Source: Hohaiivirga sp031546825 | Lineage (GTDB): Bacteria; Pseudomonadota; Alphaproteobacteria; Rhizobiales; Beijerinckiaceae | Length of the DNA: 57,883 nucleotides | Reading direction: 5' to 3' | Assembly: GCA_031546825.1 (NCBI GenBank) | Contig: JAVBJU010000028.1 | Coordinates: 1 to 57,883, forward strand | Shown: piece by piece, positions 33,977 through 42,759 of the stretch | Layout of the letters: the number at the start of each line of letters is the position of its first letter | Numbering within the stretch: position 1 is the stretch's first letter | Notes under the pieces: generated by a model | What the model was told of the DNA's origin: nothing | The model's input: the letters and a program-made list of their open reading frames with translations, nothing else | Database searches by the model: none | Program-made: the position numbers and the translations under genes

Positions 33977-36460
33977 CTATGTCCCGCGCGGCTTCGCCCT
34001 TCGCGTTGGCGCTGCATTCGCCGGATCATCCGGCCACGGGTGTTTGGGGTAGCGACCCTTCATATCCGCTTTTACATCCGCCCATGAGCCTTTCCAGAAG
34101 CCCGGCAGGTCGCGGGTGATCTGGATGGGGCGGTGTGCGGGGGAAAGAAGGTGCAGGAGGAGCGGCACACGACCGCCCGCCAAGGCGGGGTGGACTTGCT
34201 GGCCGAACAGTTCCTGAACGCGGATGGCGATGGAAGGGCCCTCTTCAGAGCCGTAATCGATGGCGATTTCCGAGCCGGTCGGCGCTTCAAAATGGGTTGG
34301 CGCTTCGGCATCAAGCCGCTTTTGCAGCGCCCAAGGCACAAGGTTACGCAGGGCGTCTGAGAGCGCATCCGCGCCAATGTCGGCAAGTGTAGCCTTGCCT
34401 GAAAGATAGGGCGCGAGCCAGGTCTCGATGCTTTCTTCGAGCGCGGCATCGGAGAGGTCGGGCCAGTCTTCTCCTTCCGCGCGGCGCAGGAACATCACGC
34501 GCTCGCGCCATTGCGCCAACGCTTTCGACCATGACAGGCTTTTCATGCCAAGCATGGCGACGCCCCGGGCAAGGGGTGTGGCGGAAGCGTCGCCCGGCGG
34601 CACCGGCAGCGGCCTCTCGCTCAGCACGATGGCACCAAAGCGGCGCACGGCACGGCAGCGCAGGGCTTTGGCCGAGCGGTCGAACACCACCTCTTCGCGC
34701 TCGGTCAGCAATTCCGGGTGCAGCGCCTCAATCTCGGCAAGCTCTATCGCGGCAGCGGCGAGAATGCGGGCACTTGAGGCCTTTCCCGTCACTTCGGCGA
34801 TGGCAAGGTAGGGCGCGCGGGCGAGGCGTTCATGCGCCTCAACCATCGCACCTCGGCCATTGGCCATGACGAACTCGCCCGGTTTGCCACGCGCTTTGGC
34901 GATGCGGTCCGGATAGGCGAGCGCCACCAGAATGCCGAGACCCCCGCTTTCCGCCAAAGCTACCGGCGCTTCAACTCCGGCGCTCTGCGCGGCCTTTTGC
35001 CAACCCTGCGCGAGGCGGCGGGTGTCCTCGGCGCGGGGCGCGCGATCCCGACGGAAGCGCTCAAGCCTGTCGTCAAGCTCATTGCCGTCGCCACCGATAC
35101 CACGCTCAACCAGAAGCGCTGCAAGCTCCGCGCCATCCCGGCCCCTTCCGGCAGCGGCGGCCTGCAGGACCATCGCGGCAAGGCGCGGCGGCAGCGGCAG
35201 TTTTTGCACCCGCGCGCCGAGCGTCGTCATGCGTGTGCCGGTGTCGATGGCCCCGATCTCTTCGAGCAGCAGCCGCGCCTCTTTCAAGGCCGGTGCGGGC
35301 GGTGGATCGAGAAAGGCGAGATGGGCCGGGTCCGTCACGCCCCAGGCAATGCAATCAAGCAGGAAAGGCGAGAGGTCAGCGGCGAGAATTTCAGGACGCG
35401 CAAACGGCTCCATCGCCCCGGTTGCCGCCTCTTCCCACAGGCGATAGCAGATGCCGGGCTCGGTGCGCCCGGCGCGACCACGGCGCTGGTCGGCGGCAGC
35501 GCGGGAGACCCGCACGGTTTCAAGCCGGGTCAGACCGATATCGGGCTCATAGACTGGCACGCGGGCGAGGCCGGAATCAATCACCACCCGCACGCCTTCG
35601 ATGGTCAGCGAGGTTTCGGCAATGGCCGTCGCCAGCACGATCTTGCGCCGCCCCGCCTTTGCGGGAGAAACCGCGAGATCCTGCGCCCGGCGGTCGAGCG
35701 CACCATAGAGCGGGGCAATATCAATACTGGCCTTATCGACCCAGGAGTCGAGCAGGTTCTCGGTGCGGCGGATTTCGCCCTGGCCAGGCAGGAACACAAG
35801 TACCGAACCTGTCTCCTCTCGGATCGCCCGGCGGATGGCATTGTCGATGTCGGCCTCGATGCGGCCCTGCGGCGTGCGCCCGAGATAACGTGTCTCGACC
35901 GGGAAAGAGCGGCCATCCGATTGGATAACCGGGGCATCCTTGAGAAGCCCCGCCACCCGCGCGCCATCAAGGGTTGCCGACATCACCACAACGCGCAAAT
36001 CTTCGCGCAGCGCGCCCTGCGCATCGAGCGCGAAGGCAAGGCCGAGGTCGGCATCGAGCGAGCGCTCGTGAAACTCATCGAACAGGACGGCGGCGATACC
36101 ATTCAATTCCGGATCATCCAGAACCATCCGCGTGAAAACGCCTTCTGTCACCACCTCGATGCGCGTATTTTTCGAGATCTTCGAGCCCATCCGCACCCTA
36201 AGACCCACGGTCTCGCCGACGCTTTCGCCTAAAGTGTCGGCCATGCGTTCGGCGGCAGCGCGCGCGGCCAGGCGACGCGGCTCAAGCACGATCAGCTTTT
36301 TGCCCGCCATCCACGGCTCATCGAGAAGCCACAGCGGAATGCGCGTTGTCTTACCCGCACCGGGCGGCGCCACCACAACGAGGCGCGTGCCACCACTCAA
36401 CGCGCCGGAAAGTGGCTCCAGAATAACGTCGATGGGAAGGGGTTGCGGGAAAGTGCGCAT
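33977..36460 (-). CDS. hrpB: ATP-dependent helicase HrpB
   Basis: HrpB is a DEAH-type helicase of the DExH/RHA group. The 827-residue protein has Walker A VVAPPGAGKTTRIPLWLL, a DEFH box (FDEFHERSLDADLGLAF), SATLDG, the VLVFLPGQGEIRRTE segment of the second RecA domain, QRRGRAGRTEPG with the arginine fingers, and the HrpB C-terminal domain. Length is typical. The role in bacteria is not well known; RNA processing has been proposed for relatives. ATG 36460 starts at MRTFPQPLPIDVIL; a GTG at 36505 is in frame but has no ribosome site. Confidence 0.94.
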   Translation of the reverse strand: MRTFPQPLPIDVILEPLSGALSGGTRLVVVAPPGAGKTTRIPLWLLDEPWMAGKKLIVLEPRRLAARAAAERMADTLGESVGETVGLRVRMGSKISKNTRIEVVTEGVFTRMVLDDPELNGIAAVLFDEFHERSLDADLGLAFALDAQGALREDLRVVVMSATLDGARVAGLLKDAPVIQSDGRSFPVETRYLGRTPQGRIEADIDNAIRRAIREETGSVLVFLPGQGEIRRTENLLDSWVDKASIDIAPLYGALDRRAQDLAVSPAKAGRRKIVLATAIAETSLTIEGVRVVIDSGLARVPVYEPDIGLTRLETVRVSRAAADQRRGRAGRTEPGICYRLWEEAATGAMEPFARPEILAADLSPFLLDCIAWGVTDPAHLAFLDPPPAPALKEARLLLEEIGAIDTGTRMTTLGARVQKLPLPPRLAAMVLQAAAAGRGRDGAELAALLVERGIGGDGNELDDRLERFRRDRAPRAEDTRRLAQGWQKAAQSAGVEAPVALAESGGLGILVALAYPDRIAKARGKPGEFVMANGRGAMVEAHERLARAPYLAIAEVTGKASSARILAAAAIELAEIEALHPELLTEREEVVFDRSAKALRCRAVRRFGAIVLSERPLPVPPGDASATPLARGVAMLGMKSLSWSKALAQWRERVMFLRRAEGEDWPDLSDAALEESIETWLAPYLSGKATLADIGADALSDALRNLVPWALQKRLDAEAPTHFEAPTGSEIAIDYGSEEGPSIAIRVQELFGQQVHPALAGGRVPLLLHLLSPAHRPIQITRDLPGFWKGSWADVKADMKGRYPKHPWPDDPANAAPTRRAKPRGT

Positions 36461-36557
36461 GGTTGCGGGCGACCTTACAGTAATGCGCGTTTTTAAGGGG
36501 TTCACCGGTTAAACGCAAAGGCATCACATCATAAAAGAATCTGGGACGGAGTGCGTT

Positions 36558-37505
36558 TCAACCTAACCGCGCTTCGCTCGGGGCCGTCCGTTCCGACGGT
36601 ACGGCCATCGTCTCGTCTTCAATCTTGCCGTGCGATACCGGCTGCTTTGCCGGGGTAAGTTGCGCGATGATGGTGCCAAGCAGCATCAGGCCGCAACCGC
36701 TGAGCACGCGGGCGTCGAGAACATCGCCCATGACGAGCCAGCCGGTGAGCGCGGCGAAGACCGATTCGAGACTGAGAATGATGGCGGAATGGGTGGCGGG
36801 CGCAAAGCGCTGTGCCAGAACCTGCATCGTGAAGCCAAAGCCAACCGAAAGGATGCCACCCCATAACAGCCCGAACGAGGCATTGCCGATGGCGTCAAAC
36901 GAGATCGGCTCAATGAATGCGGCGATTGTCAGCGAGATGACGGCACAGGTGAGAAACTGGGTCACGGCGAGCCGCACCGGTGGCAGGCAATGGCTTCCGG
37001 CGCTCGACAGGGCATAGACCTGGAACGCCCAGAAAAACGCGCTGGCCAACACCAGCAGGTCGCCGTAATTGACCGCAAGCGTGCCGTGCACGCTGAGCAT
37101 ATAAAGCCCGATCACCGCCAGCGCCACGCCGAGCCACACACCCCAGCCGTAACGATGGCCGACGAAGATGCCGATGAGCGGCACCAGCACCACGTAGAGA
37201 CCCGTGATGAAACCCGCATTGGTCACGGAGGTGAGGATCAACGCCACCTGTTGCAGATTGATACCCGCGCACAGCAAAAGTCCGATGCCGACACCAACGA
37301 GCCAGTCGCGCCCTTCGAGCTTGCGCTCCGGCTTTTCCCGCAGCAACAGCGGCAACACGATCACCGCGCCGAGAAGAAAGCGTAACCCCGTATACCAGAA
37401 CGGGCCGATATGGGCCATTGCCGCTTTCTGGGCACCAAAGGTTGAGCCCCAGATGGCAGCAGAAAGCAAAAGCAGAAGGTTGGCCCTGACGGTTTGGCTG
37501 AGCAT
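36558..37505 (-). CDS. EamA/DMT family transporter
   Basis: A 315-residue inner-membrane protein with ten predicted membrane segments in two EamA repeats (AAIWGSTFGAQKAAM in the first and FGLLWGGILSVGFGFTMQVLAQR in the second). This drug/metabolite transporter group exports or imports amino acids, nucleotides or small organics; the substrate is not predictable. ATG 37505 gives the canonical N-terminus LSQTVRANLLLLLSAAIWG. A longer frame to 37655 adds 50 residues without homology and would overlap the divergent HAD gene region. Confidence 0.88.
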   Translation of the reverse strand: MLSQTVRANLLLLLSAAIWGSTFGAQKAAMAHIGPFWYTGLRFLLGAVIVLPLLLREKPERKLEGRDWLVGVGIGLLLCAGINLQQVALILTSVTNAGFITGLYVVLVPLIGIFVGHRYGWGVWLGVALAVIGLYMLSVHGTLAVNYGDLLVLASAFFWAFQVYALSSAGSHCLPPVRLAVTQFLTCAVISLTIAAFIEPISFDAIGNASFGLLWGGILSVGFGFTMQVLAQRFAPATHSAIILSLESVFAALTGWLVMGDVLDARVLSGCGLMLLGTIIAQLTPAKQPVSHGKIEDETMAVPSERTAPSEARLG

Positions 37506-37672
37506 GGTTCCGGTTCTTGATGGAGTGGCGGGGCAATTTGAGCCCCTCGAACTCTTAACCGCTTTTTGTTGTTGAGGGAACGCCCGAAAAGGTGGAGGCG
37601 CGGATTTGTCATATTTGTGCTTTCGGCGCAATGTGACAGATAACAGCCTGATCATTGCTCAGGGAGTATCTG

Positions 37673-38305
37673 ATGCCTGTTTCGCCCACCACGGTCGTGT
37701 TCGACGTCGGTAATGTGCTGGTTCGCTGGAAGCCTGAAGAGTTTTATCTCGGCATTCTCAAGGACGAAGGCAAGGTCAACCAGTATATGGCCAAGGCCCA
37801 TACCGTGGAATGGAATGTTTCGCTGGATCGCGGCGAGAAGGATTGGGATCACGCATTCGAAGAACGCGTCACCGCCTTTCCCCAATGGGAAGAGCCGTTG
37901 CGCGCGTACCAGACCCGCTGGATCGACACTCTGCGCGATGTGGTCAACGAAAACGTCGCCCTGTTGCGGCGGCTGGCGGCGCGGGGCGTTCCGCTTTACG
38001 CCATCACCAATTTCAACGGGCAGACTTTCGGCGCTTTGCGCAAACACCCTGATTACGATTTTCTCAACTTGTTTGAGGGTGCCATTGTCTCGGGCGATGA
38101 GCAATTGGTGAAGCCAGACCGCGCCATCTATGATCTGTTGTGCAGCCGTTACGATCTAGCACCGCAAAATTGTGTGTTCATCGACGACAGCGCCGCCAAC
38201 ATCGCCATGGCACGCAACTGCGGCATGCATGGCATCCATTTCGTTGAGCCAATGGACGTGGCGGCAGAGCTTGGAAAGATGGGTATCGGCGCGGTGCTGG
38301 CATAG
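37673..38305 (+). CDS. HAD-family phosphatase, YihX-like
   Basis: The 210-residue HAD hydrolase has motif I as VVFDVGNVLVRWKPE, motif II at YAITNFNG, the motif III lysine in EQLVKPDRAIYD, and motif IV as CVFIDDSAANIAMA. The DxGNV form of motif I is typical of the YihX/sugar-phosphatase and epoxide-hydrolase-N-like branch. It probably dephosphorylates a small phosphometabolite. GGGAG lies 7 nt before ATG 37673, better than the start at 37655. It lies just upstream of the aldolase gene but is separated from it by that gene's own promoter. Confidence 0.87.
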   Translation: MPVSPTTVVFDVGNVLVRWKPEEFYLGILKDEGKVNQYMAKAHTVEWNVSLDRGEKDWDHAFEERVTAFPQWEEPLRAYQTRWIDTLRDVVNENVALLRRLAARGVPLYAITNFNGQTFGALRKHPDYDFLNLFEGAIVSGDEQLVKPDRAIYDLLCSRYDLAPQNCVFIDDSAANIAMARNCGMHGIHFVEPMDVAAELGKMGIGAVLA

Positions 38306-38331
38306 CGGCAGCAATCGGAATATCATTAAAT

Positions 38332-38392
38332 TGTCTCAATATATGGAAGAAGTATCCATTTATTTGACACAACTTGTAAGCTGCCGTATTTT
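38332..38392 (+). promoter_or_regulatory. Promoter and probable operator of the aldolase gene
   Basis: TTGACA at 38364-38369 and TATTTT at 38387-38392 are 17 bp apart, a good sigma-70-type promoter 28 bp before the ATG. Upstream, an imperfect inverted repeat (TTGTCTCAA at 38331-38339 with TTGACACAA at 38364-38372, and ATGGA-N7-TCCAT at 38343-38359) looks like a regulator site. ATGGAAGAAGT inside it recurs at 39103-39113 before the iclR-type gene. Confidence 0.6.
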
Positions 38393-38419
38393 AGCGTCCT
38401 GATATGCAGGAGTGATGCC

Positions 38420-39058
38420 ATGAGTAACCGCCTCGTCCGTTTTGAAGCTGCAGCCGCCGCCTTGCCGCTGGTTGCCATTCTGCGCGGCATCACGCCTGCA
38501 GAGGCCGAGCCCGCAGCGCAGATTCTTTATGACGCCGGTTTCCGCCTCATCGAGGTGCCGCTAAATTCCCCCGAACCGTTCGACAGCATCGGCAAGATGC
38601 GGCGGCTCTTGCCCGATGACGCGCTCATTGGCGCGGGCACGGTTCTCGAAGCCGAATACGTGGATCGTCTGGTGGCGCTCAACGCCGATCTCGTCATCAT
38701 GCCCCATGCTGATCTGGAAGTGATCCGCATGGCCGCCTGCCGTGGTCTCATTTGCATTCCCGGCATCGCCACGCCGACCGAAGCCTTTGCGGCCATCCGT
38801 GCCGGTGCAACAGGGCTAAAACTCTTCCCGGCAGAAATGGTGACACCGGTCGTGCTCAAGGCCATGCGTGCCGTGCTGCCCAAAGCCACCCCGATCTTCC
38901 CGGTTGGCGGCATTACCCCGGACAATCAGGCCGAGTTTCTTGCGGCGGGCGCCAACGGCTTCGGGTTGGGCTCGGCGCTGTATAAGCCCGGCATGTCCAT
39001 GACCGAGCTGAAAGACAATGCCACCGCGTTCGTCACAAAATGGCGGCGCAACCGCTGA
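38420..39058 (+). CDS. dgoA: 2-Dehydro-3-deoxy-6-phosphogalactonate aldolase
   Basis: The 212-residue class I aldolase cleaves 2-keto-3-deoxy-6-phosphogalactonate to pyruvate and glyceraldehyde 3-phosphate in the De Ley-Doudoroff pathway for galactose/galactonate. It is of the KDPG/KDPGal aldolase family: VAILRGITPAEAEP, the EVPLNSPEPFDSI segment that separates DgoA from Eda, GAGTVL, and the Schiff-base lysine in GLKLFPAEMV. GGAG lies about 6 nt before ATG 38420. The neighbouring IclR-type gene is the likely regulator. The kinase and dehydratase of the pathway are not in this window. Confidence 0.9.
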   Translation: MSNRLVRFEAAAAALPLVAILRGITPAEAEPAAQILYDAGFRLIEVPLNSPEPFDSIGKMRRLLPDDALIGAGTVLEAEYVDRLVALNADLVIMPHADLEVIRMAACRGLICIPGIATPTEAFAAIRAGATGLKLFPAEMVTPVVLKAMRAVLPKATPIFPVGGITPDNQAEFLAAGANGFGLGSALYKPGMSMTELKDNATAFVTKWRRNR

Positions 39059-39178
39059 GAAGAAAGGTGCGGTCATACACCTGCCATCGGAAAAGGGAAC
39101 TGATGGAAGAAGTCTCATAGGCTTCGCCGATACGCCGTGATATCAGCAACTATTCTGGCGAATCGGAGAAGGATGGAT

Positions 39179-39982
39179 ATGGCTGCGCCCAGCAAGGAAA
39201 CGACTGGAGAACAGGCCCCCACGAAAGTGACGGGCACACAGACGCTTCTGCGCGGTCTCACGATTCTCGAATGCGTTGCCCGCGGCATCACCGACGCCAA
39301 GGGCATCGCCAAGGCGCTCGGCACGCCGCGCTCAACGGCGCATCGTATGCTCAACAGCCTGGTTAATGAGGGCTATCTGCATAATGTGCCCTATCATGGC
39401 TATTCGCTCGGCTACAAACTGATCCAGCTTGGTGCCCGCGCCCGCGAGCAGCGCCCGCTTGCGCCCCTCGCCCAACCCTACCTCGATGAACTGGCCACGT
39501 TGACCGGCGACACTGTTCATCTGGGCACCCGTGAAGGAGCGGAAGTCTTTTATCTTTCAAAGGTTTCTGGCGGCAAGGGCCTCGAGATGCGCTCGCGCAT
39601 CGGTCAGAAAATGCCCCTTGCCTCAACCGGTGTCGGCAGGGCGCTGATGCTCGACATGTCGCCCGAGGAATGGCGCCAGTATTACGACATCGCCGCAGTT
39701 CTTCGCCACAACCAGACGGAACGCCCCGCACTGGTTCCGTGGCAAGATTACCTCAAAACCATGCAGCATTATGCCGCCCAGGGTTGGGTGATGGATTTCG
39801 AAGAAAACGAAATCGGCATCCGTTGCGTCGGCGCGCCGGTGCGCGACATCAACGGCGAAGTTGTCGCCGCCATCTCCATCGCCAGCGTCATATTCTACAT
39901 GCCGAAAGAGCGCATGCTGGAACTCGGCCCGAAGGTGCGGGAAACGGCTCTCAAGATTTCGGAAGCGTTGGGCGCAAAGTAA
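39179..39982 (+). CDS. IclR family transcriptional regulator
   Basis: The 267-residue protein has an N-terminal winged helix-turn-helix (GLTILECVARGITDAKGIAKALGTPRSTAHRMLNSLVNEGYL) and a C-terminal IclR ligand domain (GDTVHLGTREGAEVFYLSKVSGGKGLEMRSRIGQKMPL... APVRDINGEVVAAISI). Regulators of this type next to sugar-acid aldolases usually repress sugar-acid catabolism until an intermediate binds. GGAGAAGG at 39165-39172 fits ATG 39179; ATG 39173 is also possible. A shared 11-bp motif before it and before the aldolase gene suggests autoregulation plus control of the aldolase. Confidence 0.9.
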   Translation: MAAPSKETTGEQAPTKVTGTQTLLRGLTILECVARGITDAKGIAKALGTPRSTAHRMLNSLVNEGYLHNVPYHGYSLGYKLIQLGARAREQRPLAPLAQPYLDELATLTGDTVHLGTREGAEVFYLSKVSGGKGLEMRSRIGQKMPLASTGVGRALMLDMSPEEWRQYYDIAAVLRHNQTERPALVPWQDYLKTMQHYAAQGWVMDFEENEIGIRCVGAPVRDINGEVVAAISIASVIFYMPKERMLELGPKVRETALKISEALGAK

Positions 39983-39984
39983 TC

Positions 39985-41508
39985 TTACCTCCGCCCGCCA
40001 TCGCCGCGATGGGTCAGGGCTTCGGCCACGTGGATACGGCGCACGGTTGATTCACCATCGAGATCGGCGATGGTACGCGCCACTTTCAGCACGCGGTGGT
40101 AGCCACGCCCAGAGAGATGCATGCTTTCGGCAGCCTTACGCAAAAGCATCATGCCTTCGGCATCGGGCTCGGCCACCGTTGTCAATAAATTTGCCGGACA
40201 AATGGCGTTGGTGCCGTCGGGTAATCCGTGAGCCGCGTAGCGCCTGCTTTGCATGTCACGGGCGCGTTGCACGCGCGCGGCCACCGTTGCCGAGTTTTCA
40301 CCGGCCTGCGGTGCCATCAGATCTGACGCGGAAACGGCGGGCACTTCTATGGACAAATCGATACGGTCAAGCAGCGGCCCCGACAGCTTGGACTGATATT
40401 GCGCCATGCAGCGCTCGTTGGGCTGGCGTTTGCACACATAGCCCGGCTCGGTGGCGTGCCCACAGCGGCATGGGTTCATGGCAGCGATGAGCTGGAAGCG
40501 GGCGGGATAGGTGGCACGATGGTTGGCGCGGGCAATCATGACATTGCCGGTTTCCATGGGTTGGCGCATCGATTCAAGCACCTGCGGCTGGAACTCCGGC
40601 AGTTCATCGAGGAACAGCACGCCGTTATGGGCGAGCGATATTTCACCCGGCCGCGCACTGATGCCGCCGCCCACAAGAGCGGCCATGGATGCGGAGTGGT
40701 GCGGCGCGCGAAACGGCCTGCTGTTGGTCAGCGCGCCTTCGGCCAGAAGCCCGGCGATGGATTGGATCATCGATACTTCGAGCAGTTCGCGCGGCGACAA
40801 GGGCGGTAGAATAGAGGGCAGCCGCTGCGCCAGCATCGACTTCCCAGCGCCAGGCGGGCCTGCCACAAGTAGGTGGTGTTGACCTGCCGCAGCGATTTCC
40901 AGTGCCCGCTTCGCACTCTCCTGCCCGCGGATATCGGCGAGATCGGGAAGGTTCGCCGCTGGCGGCGCGATGCTCGGCTGCGGGCGGGAGAGGATTTGCG
41001 TGCCCTTGAAGTGATTGGCCAGTTGAATGAGCGAGCGTGGCGCCAGAATATCGAGCCCATCGCTTGCCCAAGCGGCCTCCGGCCCGCTGTCATGGGGGCA
41101 GATGAGCCCGTGATCACGGGAGTTTGCCGCAACCGCTGCGGGCAATACACCAGCAACCGGGGTGATCGAGCCATCAAGCGCCAATTCGCCAAGCACCGTG
41201 AACCGTTCCAGCGCGTCATGGGGAATTGCGCCAATGGCGGCCATGACACCCAGCGCAATCGGCAGGTCGTAATGGCTGCCTTCCTTTGGCAAATCAGCCG
41301 GAGCCAGATTAATGGTGATGCGCTTTGCCGGCAAAGCAAGCCCAGAGGCAAGCAGAGCGGAACGCACCCGCTCGCGTGATTCCGCCACGGCCTTATCCGG
41401 CAGCCCGACGATCGTCACCCCGATCTGGCCTGCGGACACCTGCACCTGCACATCCACCGCCCGAGCCTCGATCCCCTCGAACGCAACCGTCGCAACACGG
41501 GTCACCAT
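39985..41508 (-). CDS. comM: YifB/ComM-family AAA ATPase (Mg-chelatase-like)
   Basis: The 507-residue protein has the N-terminal ChlI-like Lon-type domain (GLPDKAVAESRERVRSALLASG), Walker A GPPGAGKSMLAQRLP, Walker B GVLFLDELPEF, a zinc-like CRCGH...C..C segment (MNPCRCGHATEPGYVCKRQPNERC), and the C-terminal Mg-chelatase domain. In naturally competent bacteria ComM is a helicase that promotes branch migration during uptake of divergent DNA. ATG 41508 has GAGGAG about 9 nt upstream; the longer frame to 41586 adds 26 unconserved residues. It is convergent with the IclR gene, separated by only 2 bp. Confidence 0.92.
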   Translation of the reverse strand: MVTRVATVAFEGIEARAVDVQVQVSAGQIGVTIVGLPDKAVAESRERVRSALLASGLALPAKRITINLAPADLPKEGSHYDLPIALGVMAAIGAIPHDALERFTVLGELALDGSITPVAGVLPAAVAANSRDHGLICPHDSGPEAAWASDGLDILAPRSLIQLANHFKGTQILSRPQPSIAPPAANLPDLADIRGQESAKRALEIAAAGQHHLLVAGPPGAGKSMLAQRLPSILPPLSPRELLEVSMIQSIAGLLAEGALTNSRPFRAPHHSASMAALVGGGISARPGEISLAHNGVLFLDELPEFQPQVLESMRQPMETGNVMIARANHRATYPARFQLIAAMNPCRCGHATEPGYVCKRQPNERCMAQYQSKLSGPLLDRIDLSIEVPAVSASDLMAPQAGENSATVAARVQRARDMQSRRYAAHGLPDGTNAICPANLLTTVAEPDAEGMMLLRKAAESMHLSGRGYHRVLKVARTIADLDGESTVRRIHVAEALTHRGDGGRR

Positions 41509-41742
41509 GCTCTCGAACTCCTCGATTGATCGCTTGCGGGACCATTCGGCACGGCGCACAGTAACCTTGACCGGGCGAGAGAACAAGAGGGGAACATAAC
41601 ACTTTTCTCCCTGCTGGATTTCCTGCGCTTGTCATCGCGTATGAATGACGGATGTAATCTCCATCGATTTTGCGCCTTTTCTCCGGGGGAACTGCACACG
41701 TTAGCCCCAGCATGGGCACAAAGCCCTGGCTTTCTAGCTGCC

Positions 41743-42632
41743 ATGGGCAAGACACTCACACGGCGCACGGCGCTCAAATGTTTCATCGGCATGGCAATGG
41801 CTGGCTCGGGCACAGCGGCTTATGGCAGCGTCATTGAGCCGGGCTTTCGCTTGCGTATCCAGCGTTACGATGTCGTTCCACCAAACTGGACGCCGGGCTT
41901 ACACCTGCGCATTGCCGCCCTGGCCGATATCCATGCGGGCGAAGGCTATATGAGCCTTGCGCGGCTCAACACCATCGTCAACGCCACGAATGATCTGCAG
42001 CCAGACCTCATCGTTCTGCTCGGCGATTATCAAACCGGCACCTTCATGCGCCCCGGCACCATCCCCGCCCGTCAGATTGCCGAGGCGCTTGCCCGCTTGC
42101 AAGCACCGCTTGGTGTCCATGCGGTGCTGGGCAATCATGATTGGTGGAATGACCGCGAAACGCCAGTGTCGCACGCTTGGGGCTTCCTCTGATGGGGCTT
42201 GAGCTTCAACGCGCCGGGATTTCCTTGCTCGAAAACCGGGTATTACGGCTTGAGAAGAACGACAAGCCCTTTTGGCTCGCCGGGCTTGGCGACCAATGGG
42301 CCTTCTTCAACCGCAATCGCGGCGCGGAAGACCTGCCCGGCACCATGGCGCAGATTACCGATGACGCCCCCGCCTTGCTCCTCGCCCATGAGCCCGATAT
42401 TTTCCCGCACATTCCGAGCCGCATCGGCCTGACCTTCTGCGGCCATACCCATGGTGGTCAGGTGCGCGTACTGGGCTATTCCCCCATCGTGCCGTCAAAT
42501 TACGGCAACCGCTACGCCTATGGCCACATCATCGAACAAGGCAGGCACCTGATTGTCTCGGGCGGGTTGGGAACGGGCAAGGTTCACGTGCGGCTTGGTG
42601 TGCCGCCGGAGATCGTGTTGGTGGAGACGTAA
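41743..42632 (+). pseudogene. Frameshifted metallophosphoesterase (Tat-type signal)
   Basis: Two frames make up one calcineurin-like phosphoesterase. The first, from ATG 41743, has a twin-arginine-type N-terminus (LTRRTALKCFIGMAMAGSG), then metal motifs LADIHAG, VLLGDYQTG and VLGNHDWW, and ends at the TGA at 42190-42192. The second picks up at about 42185 in another frame (LMGLELQRAGISLLENRV) and supplies the missing LLLAHEPD and FCGHTHGGQV motifs, ending at 42632. Together all five metal-binding blocks are present, so one base was gained or lost near 42180-42190. The gene lies directly before the AT-rich NACHT island. Either the gene is inactivated or there is a sequence error. Confidence 0.85.
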
Positions 42633-42759
42633 GCAACCCGAAGAGAAAAAATGAAAATGACAAAATTTATAATTATAAACAGACACTATTATTGCAGCGC
42701 TTCCAACCTCTGAATTCTGATGATACTCTTCCTTGTATGCGTGCTTTAATGGGATTGAA

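Noticed and set aside
34832..36232. Long open frame (466 codons) on the plus strand
   Set aside because: It lies fully inside hrpB on the other strand, is rich in Arg, His and Gly as GC-rich antisense frames are, and shows no domain.
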